Assembly (NCBI RefSeq): GCF_000002995.4
Contig: NW_025062479.1
Span: 8,299,721 to 8,363,720 of the forward strand
Direction of reading: 5' to 3'
Length of the DNA: 64,000 bases
Origin: Brugia malayi
Lineage: Eukaryota > Nematoda > Chromadorea > Rhabditida > Onchocercidae
Positions within the stretch are counted from its first letter, which is position 1. Each line of letters opens with the position of its first letter. Below the pieces are notes generated by a model. It had not been told where the DNA came from and made no database searches. It was given only the letters and a program-made list of their open reading frames with translations. The position numbers and the translations under genes were made by a program. Below are positions 1 to 11,229 of the stretch, piece by piece.

Positions 1-1452
1 ATTATCAGTGTTGTATTTGCGATCATTAATGTAATAGCGATTAAACCATTCATATTGAGAAAAATAAAGACCGAAATGAACTTTGGATTCTACGAATGCA
101 TTCTTTAATTCACCTGTAGGTAAACGTAGAAAGCAAAAATTACACAATGTCATTTAGCTAGTAAACATAGTCGTAATAAGAAGAATTGAAAAGACACAAA
201 TCAAAAAAAAAAGGGTAATCCATTTTTACATATTCTAATCAATATAAAAAAAATACAAAATATAAATAGTTGTAACTTTCAACAAAAAAGGATTCAAACT
301 AAGACATCCTAAGGAAACACTTAAAAATTAAATAAGCAGATACCATACCAACGATATCTCGATGTGGACCAACATCGACTGAGTTCCAATTCCAGGAAGT
401 TGTACTTGGCCACATTGTAAAGCCTTCATGATGCTTGCTTGTGAACACAAAATATCTTCAAACTAACTGTTTTTTACATAGTTTTTTATATAGTGGAACT
501 GCAATACAATTTGCAGCATGTCAGATTGGTAAAAGTTATGTTGATAGAGAAAAAATTAACCTTGCACTGGATGCTTCCACGATATCTCGAAATATAGAAG
601 CATTGAAGTGTTCCGCTGTGAACTGAAAATTTGCGAATTTTCTGTTTACCTTCTGTAAAATTTCCAAATCCTCCACTATATCAGGAAAGTGAAAAAAAGA
701 AATGATTTTTAAATGTATATTTCCAATAACCTTCCTTAAAAACAGAAATATATGAAATGTTCCCGAACATTCCTACTCATTAATCAGGTTGCATTAGGGG
801 TATTCAAATTAAACGTACATCTTGAGCAAAATCGGCATAAGTGACACTGGGTTTGTAATATTTGCTTACATACTGGATAACATCTGAACTATTTGATACT
901 TTCCAAGCGTACCACATCCATTCCGAACTGGAAGCATCCTTATGCTTTCATTAAACACTGTATTCAACAATATAAGAAATATTTGTAAATTAATGAAAGT
1001 CATATAATCACTTACTGAATTGCTGGTACTGAATAAACTCCCCAGTGACAAAATATACCAAGTTTGGCATTTTGATACCATTGTGGCACCGGTCTCGAAT
1101 CAATTGAATCCCAAGTTGGCTGAAATGTTTAATCCATATATTTACTAAATTACAGAAAACAATGCAATAATTTGATCAAATATTAAACATAATGATGTTA
1201 CCGGAAATTTAAAATTTAAAATGATATCAATAAAAATTGCAAGGAAAAGTTCTCTAAATAATAAATAAAAATGAGCGAAGAATATGCTCTACTTCTAAAA
1301 ATTATATGCTAATTTCTTCTCTTTCGAAGAAATCCTCATTACAATTATTATCAGAAGTATACATTGCCTACCAAATAACTTTCCCCTTGTATCCATTGTA
1401 TAGCATCAATGTTAATTATGAGAACAAAAACTTTCCATATAACAGTATCCAT
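1..1452 (-). CDS. alpha-L-fucosidase (GH29), 5' part, truncated by the window edge
   Basis: Glycoside hydrolase that removes alpha-L-fucose from glycoconjugates; family members are lysosomal or secreted. Six exons join in phase: 1372-1452, 1016-1119, 819-927, 561-622, 349-455 and 1-113. Exon 1 starts with [11 protein letters not shown], a signal-peptide-like segment; in-frame ATGs further upstream lack that property. Exon 2 carries [10 protein letters not shown] and HWGVYS, exon 3 SEWMWYAW and YADFAQD, exon 5 [11 protein letters not shown] and [10 protein letters not shown], and exon 6 [13 protein letters not shown]; all are GH29 landmarks in the expected order. About 190 residues are visible. 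The catalytic nucleophile region and the C-terminal domain lie beyond base 1. In GH29 the HWG and HHEGF motifs line the fucose pocket (family knowledge). The identification is secure; only the choice of start is uncertain. Confidence 0.93.
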
Positions 1453-2628
1453 CACTACTGCTGGCTGTTTAAACTCCTTCGCTTTCATTGTTGGCAACCA
1501 AACATTTGTGTAGCAGAAGATTCGCGAAGATCCCAGTCTCAAATACCACACATCAGATAATTCGTTTTTGAAATTGCAGTATGGACGATTCTTCTAATTA
1601 GAACCACTAGATGAATAGTTTCCCACTTCCTTACTTATTACTTCAAACCCAGATTTTTCAGAACGCTATTATTTTTTCTGGAGTTCATTGGCAATGAAGT
1701 CTCTTTGTTATTACCAATTCCATATTAATTTCTGGAAAGGAACAATACCTACAACAGCTAGAGAATATAAGTGAATTCGTGTTGAATCCCGGCTTTATCA
1801 AACCACCTTCTTTTCCCACTGTTTACATCGTCTTACAATACCTCAAGTATTATCTCTGAGGCATACTTAACTTCATAATCATCCTATAAACCTCTCGATA
1901 CTCATTATGCCGTACACACTTTTCTAAGAATCTTTCTGTAATGCATTACGAAAAGAAAATGAAAATTCGACAATTAGTCAAAAAGTGTACACCTAAATGT
2001 TTATCTATTTCTATTGGATTACTCTGGCTAAACAGTACTCATGAAACTGGATCGTCCAATACACATTATTAATGTATGACGTATTGGTACTCTAAAGCAG
2101 CCTTCATAATTCACACTAAATTCATCTACGCAATATCCAAAAACAAGAATAAATAGCTGATTTCACTGTATGCCCCTAGGAGCTGAGACACACAAAAGTA
2201 CTAAAATCAAAACGATAAAAAAAATACTATTTATAATCGTTTACATTTTTCACATATACAAAAAGAAAAAAGTAACTTAAGCAGGATGTGGTCTAAAACT
2301 AGAAGAGTCAAAGTTTAAAACAATCTTGAAATGGATTAAATAAAATTACTTCAATATTTCAGTACCCGCCCGAAATAACCTAGCTAGACAGCGTAAAACA
2401 AATACACCGAAGAAAAAAAAATCAAAAAAAAAAAGAAACAAGAGAAAGGCAAAAAAGATAGAAATTCGAAAACACTGTTTTGCACATTTCAAAAGCCAAT
2501 AACATTATGAATTACATCAAAGAACACTAAGTTTACGGCTTAAATTCCGCTATTTTTCATATAACACATTATATTGATATACTATATTGAACAGTGTCAC
2601 ATTTACTTTACAAAATTTATGTTGCCTT
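1453..2628. other. Intergenic, fucosidase 5' flank and bc1 subunit 3' flank
   Basis: No exon-like open frame with splice sites was found on either strand. The left part should hold the fucosidase promoter and the right part the 3' end of the bc1 subunit 2 gene. A-rich runs occur near 2400-2450. Confidence 0.5.
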
Positions 2629-5286
2629 TTACAGTTGGTCGAGGTAGGGTATTTGATAAATATTTCCATAAGAAGCAAGCGTTAATTTCGATTTCATTTG
2701 ATCTGCTGCCTGTAGTAAAAAAAATAAGCGTTTGTTTGACAAAGTTGATAAACTAGAAGCGATAGAAACAACATATTGATATATTATATTGATTTATATT
2801 GATTTTCGCAAAAAATAGTAAAAGGAAATTTCGAAGTCTGTAGTGAGTTCCCATTTTTTAACAGAAATTTTATCACAAGCAATGCATAGCTAAAATTCTG
2901 CTTTATGCCAACCTTTGTAATGTCGGCCATAGTGATGGAAGCTACTTCTCGTAATAAATCCGAGACAGTCTCTGCTTCACCAGTTGCAAGAATCTGTGCA
3001 GCGCGATCTACTGCCATGTTTTCAGCTGATTCGGCTCGGTTTAGAATGTTCATTGCAGCCATATTCCTAAATCAGTTATCAAACGCTGGGGAAAAAATTC
3101 ATTGCTGTAGAAGAAACTCCATCATGAAAATGTAAAATATATTGAGAAGCGAGCAGAAATAGCGAAAGAAAAGGAAGAACATTAACTTCGAGGCTTGGAA
3201 TGCAGAATCATCGATTGTGAATGATTTTAAGGCTTTTATTACTGCATCACAAAGGCGGCCGATGTGATCTGCTTCGGAAACGATATAAATACCAGCCAGT
3301 CCTTGATCTGCATATACTTCTGATATGGCCGACATGCCGAACGGATACCCGCATGAGGCCTTCTGAAAAAATCATGGATTTTGTGTCTCTTCAACTGATA
3401 CAAACAGTGATAATATTGATCACCAATTCTTGGTATTCTTAAGCAAAAACACAAATGGATACAGGAAACAAATTTTGAGAAAATCTATATGTGTAACCTA
3501 CAAAGGCTGCTTTTGCTAATGCGCCCTGTCCAACACCTGCAGCATACTTTGCTACAGCACCCTGACCAATAGCAGCACTCAGAATTGCTTGTACGGCTAA
3601 ACCCTGAAATCCATGATTCTGAATGCATTTGATTCCAGAATCCCCCAATGAAGACATGCATGTGAAGTCATACAAAATACAAATACACAGAGATAAAATG
3701 CATAACTCGATTATGTTTTGAGTATTATTAGTAGTTCGAGTTACTCTTAAATAATAAAGAAAAAGTATAGTGAAGTTGATGCCTCCTAAATGATTACCTT
3801 GCGACTTTTCAAAGAAGCTCCTCTGCCAGCAATCGCAACATGAGCTTCCTTCATTAAATTTTTGTGACGTTTCTCTCCACCACAATATGGAGACGGTTTT
3901 GGTAAAATTGAACTTCCTTCAGGCAAGGTGAATTGACTGCTCGCATAATCTAATATTTGGTCATGTGGAATGTTCACTCCCACAAGTACAGCGTTACCAG
4001 TCACCATTTGTGAAGCCTGAAAAAAGTATCGAGAATAAAACCCTAACATCAGCGAATTTTCACAAAATACAGCAAATGATCAGTCTCATGCAAGAAGGCG
4101 TTCCGCTGAGTATACGAAAAACATATTGCAAATTTCTCCATTTTGCAATGACTGAATTTGCCAACAGTTTCCTCTTTTGCGTATAAATAATTTCCAAGAG
4201 AACCACTTCGAAATGCTGCCTAAAAACCAATAAATATCATTTTATTTATAACTGCATAACATAAAACATTAAAGATTTTTCCGACCAGATTTTAATAAAG
4301 AATACAACACCAATAAAATCGATAACCAAAATATTACGTCATGTAAATCCTCCAGAAGCAAATCGTACGCCTTAAGATAATTACGATCAATCCTTAATGT
4401 CGCGTTACAGTGTTCAACGTCCCATGGTTTAAATGCTGGTTGAGCCAATTCTCCTAATAAAGATAATCCTACTGGTGCGCGATCTCTAATCACTGACATT
4501 TGCACTGCAAGCAAATCGCGTGTCATCATTCCATTCTGAAATAATGTTAGATTTCTGCAAATTCCATGTAAGAATTAATAAAATAGATTATGTGTAGATT
4601 TCATTATAAATAATGTCATTTCTTCACCTGAACATGGATGTAGATGGGTGTGACAACAAGAACTTTTATTCAATATTTATCAAACTCACCACAGTAGCAC
4701 CAGCGGAACCGCACTGCCAAAGCAACTGTGCACCATAATACCTTTGAGAATCACCTCCAATGCAATTCCTAATATGATGAACCAAACCTGCCTCATTAGG
4801 CATTTCATATCGAGTTCCAGCTCGATAAGCTACTACTAACTGAGTAACTGGGCCACCAAGATCCACAGAAGCAACTGTCAATCCATTTGGCAAGCGCGAT
4901 ATCTTAAATAAGTCCACTAATACATGTCAACTTAGTCATTAATATTATTGCATTGAAAACAAATGTACCTTCTCTTCTGCGACACTGATAGCGTTTCGAG
5001 CAGATACACTGATAGATGAAAATTGTTTCTGAAATCATAATGCAAATATGAATTAAAGTCTCAAAATGACTAATAATCAGATTCAGTTCAAAGACTGACA
5101 TTAGAATGGATGGTAGATTTGATAGGTAAAGACCTGAATCTTGATTTTTTCTTTTGGCATTACACTACTTGATTTGTAATAGTGCTAAAGAGCAAACTGT
5201 ATAAATAGGTTTCCTGCATTTGTATCATTTCTTATAGAATGAAAAGAGTAACTTACAGAAACCGTATACCACTGACGAGAAAGCAT
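2629..5286 (-). CDS. ucr-2: Cytochrome b-c1 complex subunit 2 (core protein 2, M16 family)
   Basis: Core subunit of respiratory complex III in the mitochondrial inner membrane. It is a structural, non-catalytic relative of mitochondrial processing peptidase. Ten exons join without a frame break: 5257-5286, 4969-5028, 4690-4902, 4338-4535, 4064-4219, 3798-4016, 3502-3603, 3187-3362, 2913-3066 and 2629-2709, giving 462 residues, close to the usual 420-455. The N terminus (MLSRQWYTVS, then Ser/Arg-rich) fits a mitochondrial presequence. Landmarks are ISRLPNGLTVASVD and AGTRYEMPNEAGLVHHI at the N-terminal M16 domain, then VTGNAVLVGVNIPH, QGLAGIYIVSEADH and TGEAETVSDLLREV. The HxxEH zinc motif of active M16 peptidases is replaced by HHIRNCIG, as expected for core 2. 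The exon 5 donor (GTGAAA, leaving a 47-base intron) is the least certain junction, because reading on would meet an in-frame TGA. Confidence 0.94.
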
Positions 5287-6086
5287 CACGGTTTTTGCCC
5301 CACACGAAGTTTGAAGCAGCAAGGTTTAAAAGATCTAAAAAAGTCAGGAAATTTGAGAAATTTTAAATTATATAGTGTCATTTAACTCACTAAATCATGA
5401 AACTGCAAAGGGAGCAAAAGCAAAATAAAAACTATAACACAAAAATATCCTCCCATTAACAGTATTGCTTTAAACAAAGTTGTCGAATACTAACATCCCG
5501 ATCAACTGATAGCATTATTTTTGCATGCAACGAGAATGAAACAAACAGTAGTGGTGAAGGTTTGCAACTGTAAGGGGGGAGGTGAGGTTTCAGGTGATAA
5601 GGGTGGACGGTAATCGAGTTCAAGCGTAGCTAATCAGATTGCTAACATTCTTGAGTTTTCTGTCGTAGGGAAACAAAGAAATATTGTAAGAAGTGGTTGA
5701 GGATGAGAATGAGAAGATTGGTAGGAATGATAAGTGAAGCATTGTATAGAAGAGACTGGGTGTGTAGTGTACACTTGGTAATCGTACTATTTTATACTGG
5801 TTTGAATACAATTTTATTTTTAAAATGACATTTTTGGAAGTTTAAGATGGTTTGAGGATATTATCCGATTTTCCTGTTACTGCGTTAGACATATATTCTC
5901 TCTTCGGCTGTGTTAAATTAAAGTTGTACTATGAGTATCCAAAAATGGCCTTGTACTACTATACCGTAAGCCAGATGTTTTTGTATATATTGCAGATTTA
6001 TGAACATAAACGAAATAATCCTCAAACAACGGAAGATTGATTTTGTAGAGTGTATCGAACAAGTAAATAGGCGGAAAGGCTTTATA
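5287..6086. promoter_or_regulatory. Shared divergent upstream region, bc1 subunit 2 and TGN38-like gene
   Basis: About 800 bases lie between two start codons that point away from each other, so both promoters must be here. A TATATATTGCAG acceptor at about 5983-5994 lies upstream of the TGN38-like ATG and could serve a 5'-UTR intron or leader trans-splicing. No core promoter motif can be assigned with confidence. Confidence 0.4.
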
Positions 6087-7373
6087 ATGGGATTCCAGTG
6101 GTTTTTTTTGTTGTTGTTGTTCTCTTTTGTGTGTGATTGGCTGTTTACAAGTGGCGATGATAGTTTAAAAGAAATTAATGGTGAGAAAGTCATTTTCCAT
6201 GTAAAATTTTCAACTATGGTTTTCACGATTTTTTTTTTTACACCATGTATATACATCTACCTAATAATATTTTTTAGATACCAAACTGCTTGGTCCAGTG
6301 ATCCAAAAGAACAGAGTGGCTGAAGCAGTCGTTACATGGATTGCAACTACTACTGAAAATGTGAAAATTGTTCTCCACAAAATTTTTTCAATCAGAAACA
6401 ATATCAGTTTTATTTTGAGTTTTATTAGAAAATTCATTTCTAATTTTTCAAGCATTAAGTAGGTTTCTTTTGCTCAGAATACGAGCAACATGGCTGTAAC
6501 ATCACAAGCACCATTGCAGCATGTTGCATCATCGATAGCAGTAACATGGATAGCGCAGGTGGTACCTGCACAAGCACTAGCGCGACAAGTTATTCTTACC
6601 TCAACCGTTCGACAACAGCTGAAACAAGAACGTCATGGCATACAAACCTCAATTGAGTTTGCAGCTCGTTTGTCGCGACTTCAAGTTAATACTTATTTTT
6701 TAAATTAATGTTTCCATGGTCACAATTGCTAAGGAATAGCAAAGAATATGTATAATATTCTATTATAGAACAGTAGTCGAATCAATGAAGACTTCAAAAA
6801 AGAAGAAAACCTCAGTGTTTTACCAAGAAACAAAATGGAAGTAAAAACGGTGATTTAAGTCATTTCAAATTTCAGCATCAAATTAACTTAAATACTGATA
6901 GCAGGAGTTTCTATGTTTCTATTCGACTGTGTTTTACATTGCCATTTTCTGTTTTTGATAGTTGCTGTTCTTTTGAGTGGTTTTGCTACAATTTAGGCAT
7001 TTAACGCATTTGATGAGTTTGATGAAGCAGAAGACACTCATTTTCTTTATTACATTGCTGTATTTTGTGCTATTATTGTTTGCGTATACGTTGCATCACA
7101 CAACAAAAACAAGATTCTTGGTAAATTTCTTCTTTATTTCTTTATTAGAAAACGTTGCATTTTCTTTCGAAACAATCCACAAAATATTAGTCACCTTAAG
7201 ATAATGTTTCGATAGGTATTTGCTTGATTTGTAGCCTTTTTTGACCTTGTGGAGCTGTATTTTTAGGTTTCATTATTGAAGGGCGTAGGCCTTCAAACAG
7301 TGCAAGACGAACAACTCTTCGTTATAAACGTTTGAGCCAGCATGATCATAGTGGCTCCGATCTACAAATGTGA
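6087..7373 (+). CDS. tgn-38: TGN38/TGOLN2-like trans-Golgi network membrane protein
   Basis: Type I membrane protein that cycles between the trans-Golgi network and the cell surface. Six exons join in phase: 6087-6180, 6278-6360, 6478-6684, 6769-6849, 6997-7120 and 7267-7373, giving 231 residues. The start MGFQWFFLLLLFSFVCDW is a signal peptide. The luminal part (residues about 20-155) is poorly conserved, as in the family. Residues 160-168 are an acidic stretch (FDEFDEAED), followed by one membrane segment (FLYYIAVFCAIIVCVYVA, about 171-188), then SHNKNKILGFIIEGRR and a tail with YKRL at residues 216-219. In mammalian TGN38 the same arrangement (HNKRK, FxLEGKR, then YQRL) gives a Yxx-phi sorting signal read by AP-2/AP-1 adaptors. 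Function is inferred from this C-terminal half. Confidence 0.85.
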
Positions 7374-8419
7374 CTTATTAATATTTGTATTAATTAACAA
7401 ATTTGTTTAAAAAAATCTCCATAAAATTTTAGATAATTCGCGTTTTTTTTTTGAGCTGTCTAAAGTCCATTTTAAAAGCCGCATGATACAATTCCTTTTG
7501 TCTTGCTGGTGCTGACATTTCAGATTGCATTGTTTATGCCATTTAGAAGCTTTTATTGTGCATTAAAGGTTTAGTGGTAGGGACTTTATCTATGTTCTGA
7601 CCTTTTTGGACTAGTGTTTTCCTTAATTTAATAATATTTGCTCAAAGCAGGCTTCAGTTAAATTATTCTTCATTGCTTTGTAGTTTATGCTGTGAGATCT
7701 CAGTTGAATTTATTTTTATCCTTCCAATGGTATTTCAGTCAGTTCTATCTTTCACTGACTTTCGTTTGCCCTCAGGTTTCATATTCATCAATACTCGATT
7801 ATTTTCGACATAATCATGCTTTTTTACTCCTTTTGAAAGACTACGACTATAGTGTTTTGTAAAAAATCAGTTTCTTGTGGAAATTCATCCTTTTGTATAT
7901 AACGTTGCTAATTTGCAAAAAGATATCAGATCTTACCATTCACTGTAGCTAATTTTAAGAATAATATGTAAACAGGAAAAAATGAATTGAAAGAAGGTAT
8001 TCTGTTGCATTGTTTTTCTCACTTTAAAAAAAAATTATATTTAATAAATATTTTAAAGATATTGCGTACTGAGAATAACTGTTTTGAGTTGTGAGTTGCA
8101 AATTACTTGTTGAGTGTCTCTATTTACGAAGTGTACGGAATGATGCTAAGCAGTTATTAGGGATTTTTTTTTTATTCTGTTACCGGTTTTACGTCGGAGA
8201 GTTAGTCATTGAATGACTTACAGGATCGTTTGGTGATTTGGTACAATTAATCAATTAAAATGCATTCAGCGCTCCGTTAGAGTGACTTAGCTTATTTAGT
8301 TGTTATGAATAAAATTTATAAGAAAAGCCAGGTCGTTCCACAAGCTGTTTATATTAGCCTAGCAAATTTCCAAGTGTAGATCATGATGCATGTTTCCACT
8401 TACAAAATTTATTTTGGAA
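7374..8419. other. Intergenic, no gene seen
   Basis: Sequence between the TGN38-like stop codon and the RBM34-like gene. A CATAAAA element near 7421 could serve polyadenylation of the upstream gene. No exon-like frames are supported. Confidence 0.45.
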
Positions 8420-10116
8420 ATGGATTATTTCCCTGGAGCAGTATCGGCTTTTCTTGTAAGAGAGGGGATGACACTAAAAAGCGGAAACGAAAGAAAGGAA
8501 CTGAATCAAGGAATGATGAGTCAGTGGTTTTGTTCAAGAAATCTGTCACTAAATCTCACGTAAGCCTATTACGTTTCAGAATCTGAGGGTCACTGCTCGA
8601 AGATAGTAATGTAAAAAAGCGAATGGAAATATTTTTTGCAAATCATGAAACTCTTAGTCTTACTTTACTTTATTCCTTACTTCTAATTTGTTCTTTACTT
8701 CTTCACTTTTCTAATTATTTACAGCGTTTTGAATTGTCCACTGGTGAAAAGAAGTTGCAGCCGAAGTCAGCAGGATTCAATGGAACTGATTGTCTCATAT
8801 CAGAAAGTGTACGTCGGGAGTCAAGTTTTTAGTGGGATTTATTATCTTAGCTTATATTGTTAAAATTTTTGGAACGATAAAGACCATGAAGAGATTTTTA
8901 TATGTATTTTAAGTGAGATGAAAATTCAAAAGGGAGAAACAATAGCGAAAGAAGAAACTAGAACTATATTTGTTGGAAATGCGCCATTGTCAAGCACTAG
9001 GAGAGGAATCAAAAATTGTTTCCGCAGTTCGGTACTGTAGAGAGTGTACGCCTTCGTTGTTTCGCTGCTTCTAATAAAAAAATTACGAAAAAGGTCATAT
9101 TTAATTTCAAAAGGGAACATTTCCAGAAAAAGTAAAAAGGATTTTTAGTTTAAAAAAAAAAAAAAAAGAGAAAAAGTAAAAAAAAGCATTTCCAGAAAAT
9201 CTGAAGTATTTTCATTTTGCTAATCATTTTATTTTTACGACCATACATGTGGTGTAAGAATACTACATTTAAAGCGCGACATTCCGAGTGGCGTGCGGTC
9301 GCTAACCTTTCATGTCAAATTTAAAGGTGCGAAATCGATAGAAGCAGGTTTGGCGTTGTAAGTGAACTTCATTTTGAATGTTGGCTAAAATTTTTTGTTG
9401 GTGCAGTCATTTGGATGATAGTAGATTCATCGATGAATTAATGGTTATTTTACTAGGAATGGCGAGAAATATGACGGAAATATGTTACGAGTAGATAGTT
9501 TTTGCGCAAAAAAAAAAAAAAAAAATACAGTTGCCGAACAACATTTTTGTCGGTAATCTACCTTATGATATGTCCGAAAACGAGCTCATTGCACATTTTG
9601 AAACGGTTTTGTTTTTACACCAAAATAGATTAGGTCATTTTGAATGGTTTAGTTTCTAGCAATCACAGTCTTTTATTCACATCTTGACTGGTTTACATTT
9701 CATCGTTGTCCCGTCTATTATGAAAGGATTTCAGTCTAAAAATGTTTCTTTCGTGAGAATAGTTCGGGACCCGAAGACTGATAATAGTAAAGGTTTTGCT
9801 TTTGTGGCATTCAAGGAGAATGCAGCCATACCACTTGCACTACAGCTTGATGGATCGATCTTCAAAAGCCGTCCATTGCGTGTCAAAAGAGTACAGAGCA
9901 AGGTAGGTTAGACGTAAGCTTAGATAAGTATTTTTTATGATTGTATACTATGTGATTTTTGCGATATATTTTCCACCAGTACTTGTACTGGTGGAAAATA
10001 TTGTTTAGAATTATTCTCTGTGAATGACTTCTCTAAAATAATTGCAGACAAGAAGTCATCAGCATTCGCTGAGAAATATTGCGAAACAACGTACTGATCA
10101 CATGCTAAGAACGTAG
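8420..10116 (+). CDS. rbm-34: RBM34/Nop12-like nucleolar protein with two RRMs, reading frame broken at two runs
   Basis: RNA-binding protein of the Nop12/RBM34 family, expected in the nucleolus and in 60S ribosome assembly. Exons: 8420-8559 (MDYFPGAVSAF, then a KKRKRKK basic cluster), 8725-8808, 8918-9093 (RTIFVGNAPL, FGTVESVRLR: RRM1), 9275-9357 (LTFHVKFKGAKSIEAGLA), 9457-9490, 9531-9605 (NNIFVGNLPYDM: RRM2), 9735-9902 (SFVRIVRDPKTD, SKGFAFVAFKEN, LRVKRV) and 10048-10116 (basic tail, stop TAG). The domain order matches RBM34. Exon 3 has 176 bases where 177 are needed; the frame changes at the A run 9011-9015. Another one-base shift near the G run 8464-8467 separates MDYFPG from KKRKRKK, unless translation starts at 8383. 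The exon 5/6 boundary is either a 40-base intron (9491-9530) or coding sequence through an 18-A run at 9508-9525. It could be an intact gene with assembly indels or a young pseudogene. Confidence 0.75.
9966..10001. repeat. Perfect 17-bp inverted repeat with 2-base loop
   Basis: Arms 9966-9982 and 9985-10001 are exact reverse complements around a TT loop, inside the last intron of the RBM34-like gene. The left arm reads ATATTTTCCACCAGTAC. Confidence 0.95.
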
Positions 10117-10191
10117 ACATCAGAAAGAAAGTTCATTTTGATAAAAACGTAGACAGCATATCAAGAAAGAAAGTTCACAAAGTTGATAAAA
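10110..10191. repeat. Imperfect tandem duplication, about 40 bp units
   Basis: Two units start with AACGTAGACA and end with GTTGATAAAA or TTTGATAAAA; each contains AGAAAGAAAGTTCA. The first unit overlaps the last codons and the TAG stop of the RBM34-like gene. Confidence 0.7.
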
Positions 10192-11229
10192 GGGGAGTTA
10201 AAAACAGTATTATGACCTAATTGCTTTTTGTGCTGCAAACTATAAATGTGTTTCATTCATGTTTGTTAGTCCTACAATCTTCCATATTATGTCTGGAGTG
10301 GGTTATTTCCTCAAACTGCATTTACCTCTTTCTCCGCATACAAATCTGAAGTTTAAATTGAGTAGCACGATCAACAGGTAAATGCCAATAACAAGCAACA
10401 TTGCTAACAACACTTTTTTAAAAAGAAATTCATTCTGGAAATTAAACTCTGGAATAAATGGTTATATTTTTTACATGATCTTTCAGTCAAGATTCAATTT
10501 AATTCAGTAATAGGATAACCTTTTAGAGAAACATTTTCAAAAAATGACGAAAGTTGAGCTGAATTTATTGGATTCACGATCAGGGAAGTTAATAGAAAAT
10601 TTGAGGAATATTTTGAAACAAAGAACAATCACCATAGAAAACAACCCGTTGGAATAAAAAGCCAATTTTGTTACATTATAAATTCAAAATTGACAAACAG
10701 ACAATCACTTTGATATTTTCCGACCTTACGTGCTTTAAAATGTTATTGAAATGCGAAGGTAGCTCAGGTCGGAAAATACAAAGTAAATATCAAAACATAC
10801 CGGATATTGAATACATGAAGTATGGATCTCAAAAGTTGAAAAGTAAAGCATTAAGCTTTATTTGTTTTAGAAGTATTAGTATAGTAAATCCTGAGACCAT
10901 CACAGATGCAGCACACACTAATCTTTAAGTTTGACTCAACCTCATCACAATATTCCTCCTTTTTTTTTTAACTCATGTTTTTCATGGTTACAAATTTCAG
11001 TTACAGCAACTGAAATTTGTGCAATTTTTCCAATATATTCTTTGATTGTTGAATCAATTCATAATTGTTTGAATGCTGTAAATAATGTAGCATTTTGGAA
11101 AAAAGAATTCTGACACATACCACGCATCAAACTTGGCGGAGTCGAAACCTCATATTATCACTAAGTACAAATGCATGTGTCCAGCATGTGCATACCAAAT
11201 CTTTTTTATAAACATAGGAATAATTCGTG
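10117..11229. other. Convergent intergenic region between RBM34-like gene and ephrin
   Basis: Both neighbours end here, so the region holds two 3' ends. It also contains the tandem duplication at its left end and a 13-bp hairpin at 10990-11020. Short open frames here (for example 10668-10928, plus strand) show no splice sites or family motifs. Confidence 0.5.
10990..11020. repeat. Perfect 13-bp inverted repeat with 5-base loop
   Basis: Arms 10990-11002 (ACAAATTTCAGTT) and 11008-11020 are exact reverse complements around a 5-base loop. It lies about 210 bases beyond the ephrin stop codon, so it could sit in that gene's 3' UTR or termination zone. Confidence 0.9.

Noticed and set aside
435..626. 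63-codon plus-strand frame
   Set aside because: It is antisense to fucosidase exons 4 and 5.
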